NCBI GenBank assembly: GCA_016788705.1
Contig: JAEUSQ010000057.1
Location: 1-64,000, forward strand
Reading direction: 5' to 3'
Source of the DNA: Bacteroidetes Order II. bacterium
GTDB lineage: Bacteria; Bacteroidota; Rhodothermia; Rhodothermales; UBA2364
DNA: 64,000 nucleotides
Positions 36,781-45,639 of this stretch are shown piece after piece. How positions within the stretch are numbered: position 1 is the first letter of the stretch; each line of letters begins with the position of its first letter. The position numbers and the translations under genes are program-made. Below the pieces are notes generated by a model. It worked only from the letters and a program-made list of their open reading frames with translations, was not told the origin of the DNA and did no database searches.

Positions 36781-37110
36781 GTTTTTAAGAATTTATATGA
36801 GGTTAGAAAACTGGCTTATATTGACAGTGAATAAGCCAAAATCGAATAAGTGCGGAGAATATAAGCATATAGACTGATCATAAACAACCCAAATCCTGTT
36901 TTTTTTTCAATTATCTGATTTCTTTACGGATCATTAATAAATTTATGCGTTCTTTTTTCCAATCAAAAGTACAATAATTTTATTCAAGCCTAAATAAGGT
37001 TATTTATTGGAGATTAATATTGAGGGATCACCTTACACCGATCACATTTTGTGAGAGGGGTTGGTGATTCATGTGTCTTTGCATTAACTTCAATCAAACC
37101 CCAAGAAGTT
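36781..37110. other. A+T-rich intergenic region with a direct repeat
   Basis: No gene is visible in these 330 bp between the divergent Phd-like and GH127 genes. The central part is very A+T-rich and should hold the promoters of both. A direct repeat GATCAC occurs at 37026-37031 and 37040-37045, about 65 bp before the GH127 start, and could be a regulator site. Confidence 0.4.
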
Positions 37111-39459
37111 ATGTCCATAAAATCTTATTTCCTCCTGCTGTCGCTCTGTAGCCTATGTGCTTGTCAGCACGCGCCTGTTCCTGATGATTACCCCATTGTA
37201 GCTGTCCCATATCATCGGGTGGTTCTGGAAGATGAATTTTGGCGGCCCCGTTTAGAAACCAACCGTCGGATCACCATTCCACATAACTTTGACCAGATGG
37301 AAACACAAGGCACGTTGCACAATTTCCGGCTTGCTGCAAAGGCCGATACGGGCGTGCATAGGGGGATCTACCCGTTTTACGACTCCGATGCCTACAAAAA
37401 CATTGAAGCAGCAGCCTACAGCCTAAAAACTCACCCAGATACGGCCCTTGTCAAACGTGTGGCAGGGCTTATCGGCCAGATAGACCGTGCGCAAGAAGAG
37501 GATGGGTATTTATACACCCCCCGCACCAATCGTGCAGCCCGACTCGAAGCCTGGGCGGGCCTCAGCAAATGGGAAAAATTAGAAGGCAGCCACGAGTTAT
37601 ATTGTGCTGGACACTTATACGAGGCGGGCATTGCCCATCAAGAGGCAACGGGAAGCGATCGGCTCATGCGGATTGCCCTAAAAAATGCAGATCTTGTTGC
37701 CCGCACGTTTGGGCCTGATCGTTTGCATATGCCCCCCGGACATCAGGAAGTGGAATTGGCCCTCGCAAAAATGTATCGCACCACCCAAGATGCACATTAC
37801 CTGAAAACCGCCAAATTCTTTTTGGACGCCAGAGGCCAGTTGGGGGACCGGAATAAACTTTGGGATTTTTATGCACAGGACCACGCCCCCATCAAACAAC
37901 AAACCGAAGCCGTGGGCCATGCTGTCCGATTTGTCTATATGAACATGGGCATCATGGATGTCGCTGCATTAACGGGCGATCGGGCATACGAAACCACCAG
38001 CCTACACTTATGGAACAATGTCACCAGTAAAAAAATGTACCTTACCGGAGGTATTGGGTCGGTGGGTTTTGGTGAAGGATTTACGGACAACTACGACCTA
38101 CCCAATATGACAGCCTATTCCGAAACCTGTTCTTCAATTGGCAATGCCTTCTGGAATCATCGGCTGTTCCTGAAAACGGGCAATGCTCGATATGCCGATG
38201 TGATGGAGCGCATCCTCTACAATGCCTTTTTATCTGGCGTTGGTTTATCTGGAAATGTGTTTTTTTATGACAATCCATTGGCTTCTAAAGGCCAACACGC
38301 CCGTTCCAGATGGTTTATTTGTGCCTGTTGCCCCCCAAATGTGGCGCGGTTTCTCCCTCAAGTGCCCGGTTTGATGTATGGGATACGGGGTGAAGACCTT
38401 TATGTGAACCTGTTTGCGACCAGCACCGCAGATTTGGTTGTGAATAACCATGCTTTCCGCCTGAAACAAGAAACGCAATATCCTTGGAATGGCCGCATTC
38501 GCCTCACGGTACAATCCGGGTCAGGTCAGGCCACTTTCCGCCTCCGGATTCCCGGCTGGGTGGGAGATCGAGTATTGCCCAGCGACCTATATCGCTTTAT
38601 GGAACCCCCAACAGCTACACCACACCTCAAAATCAATGGTCAAATACAACCTTTTACATCCGAGCATGGGTATGCTGTCATCCGTAGAATGTGGAAGCAA
38701 GATGATGTGCTGGAATGGTCTTTGCCTATGACGGTTCGGCGGGTGAGCGCACACGAAAAAGTAATTCAAAATAAGGACCGAATGGCATTACAACATGGCC
38801 CCATTGTTTTTGCTATCGAAGGAGCGGATTATCCGGACGGGCGGGTACACCATTTGTATGTACCAGATACCCACAAGCTGAAGTTTCAATACGATGCAAA
38901 CCTATTCAAAGGTATTGGAACCTTGGTTGGACAAGCCCAGGCTGTTTATAAGGATGTTCACAACAACATCAAGGTCCGAAAAGTTAACTTTAAGGCAATT
39001 CCATACTTTGCTTGGTCTCACCGAGGCAGAACCGAGATGGCTGTCTGGATACCCCACTCTTCGGGACCTGCCACAGCGGTCTTCTCGCCTCCACTTCCTA
39101 CACAAAGCCTCCTTAAAACCTCTGGTGGCGGAAATGCCGAAGTGTTACGGGATGGAAAAACCAACACCCCCTTTGTTTGGAACGCATCCGGTGGTAAATT
39201 ATGGGTTCAATACGACTTTCCCGCTACAGAGGAGGTTTCGCAGGTGGAGGTATTTTGGGATACCCCGCCCAAATCATGGTCGGTTTTCGCGATGTATGAG
39301 GGACGCTGGCACCGAATCTGGAACCCCTCCGAGAGATGGGGCGTCCAGAAGGGATGGAACAAGGTGATCTTAGAAACCGCCCGAACCCAACAAATTCGCT
39401 TGGAAGTGGAACCTGATGGAACCCAACTTCCTGCCCTATCCGAATGGAAGGTGTACTAA
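37111..39459 (+). CDS. Lipoprotein GH127-family glycosidase (beta-L-arabinofuranosidase-like)
   Basis: From the ATG at 37111 the protein has 782 aa, with a lipoprotein signal peptide (lipobox LCAC). The N-terminal half is an (alpha/alpha)6 barrel of the GH127 / DUF1680 family. The zinc/nucleophile residues can be seen: E338 and C340 in YSETCSS, and the pair C406-C407 in ICACCPPN. In characterised GH127 enzymes one of these cysteines is the nucleophile for beta-L-arabinofuranose removal. A beta-sandwich domain follows, and the last 110 residues look like an F5/8 type C carbohydrate-binding domain (VWVQYDFP-like WVQYDFPA, IRLEVEPDG). It should work on arabinose-containing plant or algal glycans from the periplasm. 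It is four bases upstream of a VKOR gene. No SusCD pair is near. Confidence 0.9.
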   Translation: MSIKSYFLLLSLCSLCACQHAPVPDDYPIVAVPYHRVVLEDEFWRPRLETNRRITIPHNFDQMETQGTLHNFRLAAKADTGVHRGIYPFYDSDAYKNIEAAAYSLKTHPDTALVKRVAGLIGQIDRAQEEDGYLYTPRTNRAARLEAWAGLSKWEKLEGSHELYCAGHLYEAGIAHQEATGSDRLMRIALKNADLVARTFGPDRLHMPPGHQEVELALAKMYRTTQDAHYLKTAKFFLDARGQLGDRNKLWDFYAQDHAPIKQQTEAVGHAVRFVYMNMGIMDVAALTGDRAYETTSLHLWNNVTSKKMYLTGGIGSVGFGEGFTDNYDLPNMTAYSETCSSIGNAFWNHRLFLKTGNARYADVMERILYNAFLSGVGLSGNVFFYDNPLASKGQHARSRWFICACCPPNVARFLPQVPGLMYGIRGEDLYVNLFATSTADLVVNNHAFRLKQETQYPWNGRIRLTVQSGSGQATFRLRIPGWVGDRVLPSDLYRFMEPPTATPHLKINGQIQPFTSEHGYAVIRRMWKQDDVLEWSLPMTVRRVSAHEKVIQNKDRMALQHGPIVFAIEGADYPDGRVHHLYVPDTHKLKFQYDANLFKGIGTLVGQAQAVYKDVHNNIKVRKVNFKAIPYFAWSHRGRTEMAVWIPHSSGPATAVFSPPLPTQSLLKTSGGGNAEVLRDGKTNTPFVWNASGGKLWVQYDFPATEEVSQVEVFWDTPPKSWSVFAMYEGRWHRIWNPSERWGVQKGWNKVILETARTQQIRLEVEPDGTQLPALSEWKVY

Positions 39460-39463
39460 ACCA

Positions 39464-40057
39464 ATGGATATGCCGCTGACTGCCCAGACAAAACCCTTAG
39501 CTCCCATTTACTACTGGGCCGAACGGGTATTTTGGATGCTGATGTTCTTGATCCTCCTGAACACGGGTTGGCTTACGTGGCGCTTTACGGCTTTAGAGGC
39601 GGGTCTGGCAACTCCCGGAACAGGTTTTTGCTCATTGTCGGCACGGGTAGATTGCGACAAGGTACTCCAATCTGCCGAGGCACGGTATTTTGGACTACCC
39701 AATGCGTATTTGGGGTTTGGTTTTTTTGTATGGGTAACGGTCTGGTTTGCGCTTTTTCCTAAGCTGGGACTGGTCTATCGTCGGTGGGCATACAATGTAC
39801 TGGCATTGGGTTTTTTGGCTGCTGTGCCATTTACCTTGCTTTTTTTGGGTTTGTTGGCGAACATGCCTGTTCTGTGCCCTATTTGTCCCATCAATCATTT
39901 GCTAACTTGGTTTGCCTTCGATCGCTTGCTCCGGATCCGGCGATTTGCCCCCATTCCAGATTTCCCCCCACCGCTTAAACCCTTTCTCCAATGGCTGAGT
40001 ATCTCACTGATCCCAACACTTGTCCTTTGGTATGGCTGGTGGATGTTGAGGGGATGA
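39464..40057 (+). CDS. VKOR-family membrane thiol oxidoreductase
   Basis: The protein has 197 aa from the ATG at 39464 and four or more hydrophobic segments. It fits bacterial vitamin K epoxide reductase proteins: loop cysteines in FCSLSARVDCDKVLQS, the following GLPNAYLGFGFF, and the active-site CxxC in LCPICPINHLLTW. VKOR proteins reduce quinones and oxidise partner thioredoxin-like proteins to form disulfide bonds in the periplasm. No thioredoxin domain is fused here, unlike many bacterial members. It begins four bases after the GH127 gene, so the two are co-transcribed. A role in folding Cys-containing exported proteins is likely; a direct link to GH127 is inference. Confidence 0.85.
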   Translation: MDMPLTAQTKPLAPIYYWAERVFWMLMFLILLNTGWLTWRFTALEAGLATPGTGFCSLSARVDCDKVLQSAEARYFGLPNAYLGFGFFVWVTVWFALFPKLGLVYRRWAYNVLALGFLAAVPFTLLFLGLLANMPVLCPICPINHLLTWFAFDRLLRIRRFAPIPDFPPPLKPFLQWLSISLIPTLVLWYGWWMLRG

Positions 40058-40330
40058 GACGGGCTTTTTTAATCCTATAAATACGGTCTTGTGATAAAAA
40101 AACAACCGAAAACAAAGGCACAAACGAAGACGTTTTCTCCGACATGTTCGACATACCACTTACCCCAATCATATTTGAGTGCATCGTCATAGGTCAGAGA
40201 TAAACAATGAATAACAAAAATCTTCCCAAGAACAATCTAATAACAAATTAAAGAATTGTTTTTACATGTTTTATAACAAACGAAAACTTGTGCTTTCGCG
40301 TAAAAAACTGTATGCTGTTTTTAATGTCCA
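40058..40330. other. Intergenic region at the left edge of the A+T-rich island
   Basis: The base composition becomes clearly A+T-rich from here. On the minus strand, bases 40238 to 40078 hold a coding-like frame of about 50 codons (with YDDALKYDWGKWYVEHVGE) but no ATG, which may be a gene fragment. No other gene is seen. Confidence 0.3.
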
Positions 40331-41044
40331 TTACCAACTGACCTGTACCCCGTCTCTAAAAAACTTACCTGTCGGTGAAGGGTCTGGCAAAGTTGCAGCC
40401 CATACAATTCCTTGTGCTCCTTCTGAAACTGGTCTCGCTCCCCATTGTTCTGTTCCTAGATAAGTGGCGACAAAACCAGGGCAAACTGAATTGACCGTTA
40501 CTTTTGTGTCTTTCAATTCTCTTGCCAACTTGACGGTCAGGCCGTTCAAAGCAAGTTTGGTAATGGCATATACAGGTGTATTACCCTGATGATTCTCTAA
40601 ACCGAATATGGGGTCGGTAAATGAACCCGCACCGCTTGAAACATTTACGACTCTTCCACTGTCCGACTTTTGTAGGAGCCACTGAAACGCTTTTATCATT
40701 CGCCAAGCACCCAAAAGATTGGTATCAATTGCCTCTTTGATAAACAATATATCGGCATTTAATGCTTGTCTGCCTTGGTCAAAGTATGCCGCTGCGTTAT
40801 TAATCAGTACATCCAATTTACCAAATTCAGTTTCAACATCTTTTGCCAATTGATTTACTGATTGGTCGTTTGTAATGTCTAATTGCCGTGCAGAAACATC
40901 AATCTTTTCAGCCAATTCAGATACCTTGTGTAGGTCTCTTGCTGCAATAAGAACCTTAAATCCAAGTTCTTTTAATTGCCGTGCAGTCTCGTACCCAAGT
41001 CCCATTTCTCGGCTTACTCCTGTAATAAGCGCTACTTTGTTCAT
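40331..41044 (-). CDS. Short-chain dehydrogenase/reductase (SDR)
   Basis: This 237-aa protein is a classical SDR starting at MNKVALITGVSREMGLGYET. It has the nucleotide-binding TGxxxGxG-like TGVSREMGLG, the NNAA motif (VLINNAAAYFD), an S in VVNVSSGAGSF, and the catalytic YxxxK (YAITKLALNG). It also has the usual CPGFV (VCPGFVATYLG). The substrate is unknown; the sequence resembles carbonyl-reductase-like members. An upstream ATG at 41134 would add 30 residues without motif. It is the last gene of the SDR-DUF1572-WG run on the minus strand, in the A+T-rich island. Confidence 0.88.
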   Translation of the reverse strand: MNKVALITGVSREMGLGYETARQLKELGFKVLIAARDLHKVSELAEKIDVSARQLDITNDQSVNQLAKDVETEFGKLDVLINNAAAYFDQGRQALNADILFIKEAIDTNLLGAWRMIKAFQWLLQKSDSGRVVNVSSGAGSFTDPIFGLENHQGNTPVYAITKLALNGLTVKLARELKDTKVTVNSVCPGFVATYLGTEQWGARPVSEGAQGIVWAATLPDPSPTGKFFRDGVQVSW

Positions 41045-41268
41045 TGTCTTTATGTTTGACTTTACTGTTATGGCCTGTCTTTGAGGATGGGGCAGAGCAA
41101 AAAAATCCTGTACAGCTGGCTTAGTTTCGCTCATTTTCACTTCCGAGCTGCCTACACTGAACTGGAGGAAATAAAACACAGAGTTTCAACTTTACGTGCG
41201 GCCTACCGAGTTTGCTTGCCGTACCACCCCAGCAGACACAGAATCCGTATTGGCGGTTCGATTTTAGG

Positions 41269-41838
41269 CTATTTTTTATCATTTATAAATTCGTCGGTAA
41301 AGTGTTCTCGTTGTTTTGGTTTTGAGAATTTATCTTTGTTGAATAGCTGAGAATTTCCTTTTGGAATTGACAGCGAAGCCCAACCGTTTTCAGCAAGCAT
41401 CTTCCCTAAAAATACAATTTGCCCAATATGATATGGATAATGTGCAAGTTGTCGGTTAATAGCCTCAATTACAGTATGTCCTTGATTACGTATGTAAATA
41501 ATTTTGTCAAGATCGTCTGCCGTTAATGAGTTGATTGTGTTGAAAAGGCAAGTCCAACCCTCGTTCCATTTGTCTAAAAGCTCTTCTCTGCTTTGTATGT
41601 CGTTTTCAAATTCAGCGTCTCTATCCCGAAAATCTTTTTCTCCGTCCGAAGTCAAAAAGTCTGTCCAACGTGAAAGCATATTGCCCCAAAGGTGTTTTAC
41701 GATTGTCGAAATACTGTTGCTTTCGTCATTGTATTGCCAAAACAATTTATCGTCTTGCACTTGCGAAAACGTTTGGTCCCCAAGCATTTTGTAATACGCA
41801 AATTGTTTTCTTGCGCTATCCAAATAGTCATTTGTCAT
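41269..41838 (-). CDS. DUF1572 (DinB-like) protein
   Basis: The 189-aa protein begins with DYLDSARKQFAYYKMLGDQTF and has HLWGNMLSRWTDFLTSDGEK and HYPYHIGQIVFLGKML. These match the DUF1572 family, a DinB-superfamily group frequent in Flavobacteriia and relatives. The likely metal-binding histidines are in VKHLWGNM and HYPYHIGQ. The function is unknown; DinB-fold proteins are usually metal-dependent enzymes in thiol or small-molecule chemistry. The start at 41838 overlaps the end of the WG-repeat gene by a few bases. The gene is more A+T-rich than the core genes around. Confidence 0.85.
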   Translation of the reverse strand: MTNDYLDSARKQFAYYKMLGDQTFSQVQDDKLFWQYNDESNSISTIVKHLWGNMLSRWTDFLTSDGEKDFRDRDAEFENDIQSREELLDKWNEGWTCLFNTINSLTADDLDKIIYIRNQGHTVIEAINRQLAHYPYHIGQIVFLGKMLAENGWASLSIPKGNSQLFNKDKFSKPKQREHFTDEFINDKK

Positions 41839-42823
41839 AATTTATTTTTCTGGTTAGTGGTGGTTTTGTGCTTCTTATGATTGCAAATGCTCTATTGAAA
41901 GAGAAAGGCGTAAGTTCGTCCCAATCGGTGTTTGAAAATATTATTTCTCCTTTTGTATTGATTGCTCCCTTATAATCATAACGATTCTTTGGAGACCATA
42001 GCTTAACAGTATCAGGATCAACAGAATATATTTCAATAATCGCAATATCTTGATGAAAATTATCATTACCGTAGTCGAGTTTCCATTTTTTTGACGGGAT
42101 AGTAAATTTATACTTCCCCATGTCATCTATTATTCCTTCGTAGTCATAATATCCTTTCTGGTTTTCAACAATTAATTTAACGCGTGCATAGCCATTATTA
42201 AACTCTCCAATATCTTTGTATTTCCCATATTGAACTCTCCATTTTCCAAATGTATCTATTACGCCTTTTTCATAAACACCTTTCTCAATGCTGTCATTTG
42301 AATCGGAGTTGTGATTTAAGCCTGTTACAACAGAAATACCATTATTGAAAGCAGTCATTTGTTTGAATAGTGTATCTACTACCAACTTTCCTGCCTTATT
42401 AATTACTCCGCATTTGCCTGTTTGTGTAACAATTATCCCAAATGAGTTACTAATAAATTATGAAATTTTTTTGTAGTTATAGTTAAAAAAAATACTTCCC
42501 TTTTTGTTAATAAAAAAAGGTTTTCCGTCAATAAAAACTTTTGCAAGCCCGTTATACAAAGACAATCCTAAATCAAACTTGGGCGAAATGATGAATTTTC
42601 CCTTGGTGTTAATATATCCATAAGTTCCATTCAGTCTAACAGGAGCAAGACCTTCTGAAAATTCCCCTGCTGATAAGAACTGCGGTTTTATTATTGTTTT
42701 TCCTGTTTTGTCAATGTAGCTATATAAGTTGTTGTCCTTAATGGTATAAAGTCGGTCCGTACTTTGCCCCAATGTCTTCAAGCAAAATGTTGTCAGTATA
42801 ATTATTAGAAATATTCTCTTCAT
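41828..42823 (-). pseudogene. WG-repeat exported protein interrupted by an in-frame stop
   Basis: The reading frame starts at 42823 with a signal peptide (MKRIFLIIILTTFCL, cleavage near LGQ) and WG-type repeats (YIDKTGKTIIKPQF, YGYINTKGKFIISPKF, PFFINKKGSIFFNY). It meets a TAA at 42458-42460. Downstream in the same frame, without any indel, the repeats continue: IVTQTGKCGVINKAGKLVVD, then further degenerate units to 41828. Upstream and downstream parts together would make a protein of about 330 aa. So it is one gene with a nonsense codon in the middle of a repeat, not two genes. A frame restart at 42385 is possible but lacks a signal peptide. The function of WG-repeat proteins is unknown; they are often cell-envelope proteins. 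Confidence 0.8.
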
Positions 42824-42913
42824 GTCTCTGCCTGTTTTAATAAAGGCGGTCTTCCACCTACAATTCTAGAAATGATTTAAGTTCAATAAAAATAAACAAA
42901 TAAAAAAGATTAC

Positions 42914-42969
42914 TGGGATATCTAAAGTAGTTTTTAGGTTTAAACAAAAACTACCAAGATATAGCAATC
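42914..42969. repeat. Long imperfect inverted repeat
   Basis: GTAGTTTTT (42927-42935) and AAAAACTAC (42946-42954) are perfect arms. Outside them TATCT and AGATA match (42919-42923 and 42957-42961), and further out GATT and AATC partly match. With a 10-bp loop this gives a hairpin of about 20 bp per arm. It is placed upstream of both the WG gene and the TSUP gene, so it is not a terminator of either. Confidence 0.5.
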
Positions 42970-43096
42970 CTTCTCCGACAAAATACGTCAATTAATTTTT
43001 GGCGTCAAGCTCCTGCTTCACCTTTCGACATTAAAGACCTTTACCGATATTTTGAGCGCCCTTTGTTAATGTGGTAAAGTGAGACTACCAGCCATT

Positions 43097-43153
43097 GCGG
43101 CGGCGATCTCAAACGCGGTTGAGACGGCTTCAAACGAGCAAAGACTCCGCCGC
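43097..43153. other. Possible structured RNA or folded DNA element
   Basis: GCGGCGG (43097-43103) and CCGCCGC (43147-43153) are perfect distant arms. Inside them TCTCAA (43107-43112) and TTGAGA (43119-43124) form a second stem. This nested layout in a gene-free, locally G+C-richer patch suggests a small structured element, but I cannot name a family. Confidence 0.35.
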
Positions 43154-43767
43154 TTCTTTAGTTCTGCCACGTTGCGACACAAAGACTTCGTTAAATTTTG
43201 CTATCAGTTGATGCTTGGCTTTTGTCCAGACTCCGACAACAGTGGATGATGTGAACCTTCTTCAAGAACAGTCTAATCATGTCTTATCTCCTTGTTTATG
43301 AATAGTTTAGACAAAGTGCGGAGGGAGTGGCCTGGCACACAAAGGGCGCTATTGGTAATGGAACGAAGTCTTCGTAAATTGGTCGGGCTAATCGTATCTG
43401 ATTGTAGAAACGATAGCAGTGATGCTGTAAACTGCATGGGTGATTGTTTGGTAGTATAAAACTACTAATGGGTACATGCGGTTTATGGCTTCACGTAACC
43501 AACCCCTTCTCAAAGAACTAATTTTTGGCCAACATATAGTAATAAATTTTTAAAGGAATTGGGACTATCATCAATATAACAAGATGAATTGCCAACGCGA
43601 TCTGCAAGTATATTGCCAAATCTAACGCATGATAAAATTGTTTTTAAAAGATCCCGATCCTTGAAGAAATCAAACGACTCTGGACTAAAATTTTATAATT
43701 TGAAATCAAAAAATAAACTTACAAAATGATTATCATGTTAATAGTTCAATATTCATATTTAAAATAA

Positions 43768-44540
43768 ATGGAAATAATCATTATATCATTATCAGCACTC
43801 ATAGTTTCTATACTTACTTTTTTTCGGGTTTTGGTTTGGGAACAATCCTTACGCCTGTTTTTATGATTTTCTTTCCTGTGGAGTTGGCAATTGCATTAAC
43901 AGGAGTGGTTCATTTCTTTAATAACATTTTCAAATTGTTTTTGGTCGGTAACAATGCTAACAAAGAAGTTTTGTTGCGCTTTGGTGTTCCTGCTGTAATT
44001 TCCGCTATGCTAGGTTCATGGATGTTATTAAACATAACCGACTTACAACCTTTGTTTTCTTATTACGCATTTGGAAAATATTTTGAAGTTTACCCTGTGA
44101 ATTCTATTATTTCAGTTTTGCTTATTATTTTTGCAATTATTGATCTTATTCCTTATTTTAGCACTTTACAATTTGAAAAAGATAAGTTACCAATTGGCGG
44201 AATGTTAAGTGGCTTTTTTGGCGGACTTTCAGGAAACCAAGGTGCTTTTAGGAGTGCTTTTTTAATTAAGTCAGGACTTTCAAAAGAAGCATTTGTTGCC
44301 ACTTCCGTAGTGGTTTCAACTTTTGTGGACTTCACTCGCCTAAGTATTTATGCGACAAGGTTTACTAAATCAGGACTGACAGACAACATAGTATTAGTAA
44401 TTTGTGCTACACTCGCAGGAATTGCAGGAGCATATTTTGGTAATAAACTTTTGAAGAAAGTAACTTTAAGATTTCTGCAAATAACCATAGCAATAATGTT
44501 AATAATCATTTCACTCGCATTGGGTGCGGGAATAATTTAA
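43768..44540 (+). pseudogene. TSUP (TauE/SafE) transporter broken in a T tract
   Basis: An ATG at 43768 gives MEIIIISLSALIVSILTFF, the first helix of a TSUP protein. The frame then breaks in the T run at 43818-43824. One added T restores SGFGLGTILTPVFMIFFP and the rest of the transporter (to 44540), about 258 aa in all. The rest includes GNNANKEVLLRFGVPAVISA, the second-half repeat FFGGLSGNQGAFRSAFLIKSG and a final GAYFGNKLLKKV. TSUP proteins are eight-helix transporters of sulfite, sulfoacetate or sulfur compounds. A shorter protein from an internal GTG/ATG at 43836 would lack the first helix, so function is doubtful. It lies with DsrE and MFS relics. Confidence 0.8.
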
Positions 44541-44549
44541 AATAGAAAA

Positions 44550-45266
44550 ATGAACTTAAAGATGACACTTATTGGATTGGCAATGTTGATCTTAACAAAT
44601 TGCACGACCAAAGCACAACAAACGACTAACGAGGTAAAAATCGTTGGGGAGATGAAAAATGTAATGTGGAAAGGACAGCTTTACGGAAATGTTAACCTTC
44701 GCACTATTGCAAACAAGACAAATTTGTACGGACTTGGGCCTGTTGAGTATTTAGCAGGTGAAATCTTAATTATTGATGGTAGGTCATATAAATCAACCGT
44801 GTCTTCTGACTCAATAATGAAAGTCGAAGAAACTTACGACATAAAAGCTCCATTTTTTGGTTATGCAAACATTCCAATGTGGACTGAACAATCTTTGCCC
44901 GACAGCATTCAGACCGTTCAACAACTTGAAGAACATCTTGATAAGTTGACTATATCTTCACCAAGGCCATTTATGTTTAAACTTTCTGGAACGGTTGAAC
45001 AGGCGATAATTCATGTTGTAAACTTGCCCAAAGGCGCAAAAGTGCATTCGCCAGCCGAAGCGCATCAAGGACAGGTGAATTACGAGATTCAAAACAAACA
45101 AGCAGACATTATTGGCTTCTTCTCAACAGAACACAAGGCCATTTTTACGCACCACGACACCTATCTTCACATGCATCTAATAACGACCGACAGGCAAAAA
45201 ATGGGGCATTTAGATGAGGTTTTGCTCAAGAAAGGAACAATGAAACTTTATTTGCCAAAATATTAA
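44550..45266 (+). CDS. Lipoprotein acetolactate decarboxylase
   Basis: This intact 238-aa protein has a lipoprotein signal peptide (MNLKMTLIGLAMLILTNC, lipobox LTNC), so the enzyme should be anchored on the cell envelope. The body matches the acetolactate decarboxylase (AlsD/BudA) family: YGLGPVEYLAGEILIIDGR, PFMFKLSG, VHSPAEAHQGQVNY, and the zinc-site HHDTYLHMHLITTDRQKMGHLDE. AlsD turns 2-acetolactate into acetoin, normally in the cytoplasm. The three zinc-binding histidines (HxH and a later H) are present. An exported form with no adjacent alsS is unusual, but similar lipoprotein forms exist in Flavobacteriia. It starts 9 bp after the broken TSUP gene. Confidence 0.85.
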   Translation: MNLKMTLIGLAMLILTNCTTKAQQTTNEVKIVGEMKNVMWKGQLYGNVNLRTIANKTNLYGLGPVEYLAGEILIIDGRSYKSTVSSDSIMKVEETYDIKAPFFGYANIPMWTEQSLPDSIQTVQQLEEHLDKLTISSPRPFMFKLSGTVEQAIIHVVNLPKGAKVHSPAEAHQGQVNYEIQNKQADIIGFFSTEHKAIFTHHDTYLHMHLITTDRQKMGHLDEVLLKKGTMKLYLPKY

Positions 45267-45269
45267 GAT

Positions 45270-45613
45270 ATGAAAACGTTGATCATTATCAATGATGCAC
45301 CATATGGCATAGAGGAGACATTTAATGCTTTAAGAATTGCTAATCAACTCAATAAAAACTTTCCGTAGTAATCGTTTTAATGGCCGGTGGTGTAAATTGT
45401 GCTATTCCAAACCAAAACACCCCAAGAGATAATTACCACATTGAGCGAATGTTGTAATTATCCACCAATAAAGGAACTCGACTCTTACTTTGTGGAAGTT
45501 GTCTTGAAGCAAGGGGACTTAAAAATATAGAACTTGTTGAAAAGGCAGAAATTAGCACAATGGCAGAACGAACCAAGTAGATTATTGAAAGTGAAAAAGT
45601 TTTGACCTTATAA
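45270..45613 (+). pseudogene. DsrE-family protein remnant
   Basis: From the ATG at 45270 the frame gives MKTLIIINDAPYGIEETFNA, the start of a DsrE/TusD-like sulfur carrier, then stops. One missing base near 45366 moves to the frame VVIVLMAGGVNCAIPNQNTP, then NYHIERML ends at a TAA. After that the frame continues as LLLCGSCLEARGLKNIE and STMAERTK, followed by a TAG and IIESEKVLTL. The cysteines expected of this family (VNCA and CGSC) are still there. With one frameshift and two nonsense codons the gene is dead. DsrE-like proteins carry persulfide sulfur, consistent with the sulfur-linked TSUP gene nearby. Confidence 0.88.
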
Positions 45614-45639
45614 TGATGTAACGAAAGGCACAAATTATC

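Larger units (their letters stand above)
42824..43767. other. Non-coding stretch of about 0.9 kb with inverted repeats and relics
   Basis: No convincing gene is seen. The part at 42914-42969 holds a large imperfect inverted repeat, and the part at 43097-43153 a folded structure. A short coding-like minus-strand frame at about 43227-43129 (WTKAKHQLIAKFNEVFVSQR) stops after 32 codons. The base composition is mixed: a less A+T-rich middle piece lies between very A+T-rich flanks, as expected for layered insertions. A GTGCG at 43316, the usual 5' end of group II introns, is not followed by a recognisable intron. Confidence 0.4.

Noticed and set aside
43316-43560. Group II intron 5' end (GTGCG) and leader-like sequence
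   Set aside because: No reverse transcriptase, domain V hairpin or 3' end could be seen.
42824-43767. Integron attC site or CRISPR array
   Set aside because: No conserved GTTRRRY/RYYYAAC pairs, and no regularly spaced repeats, were found.
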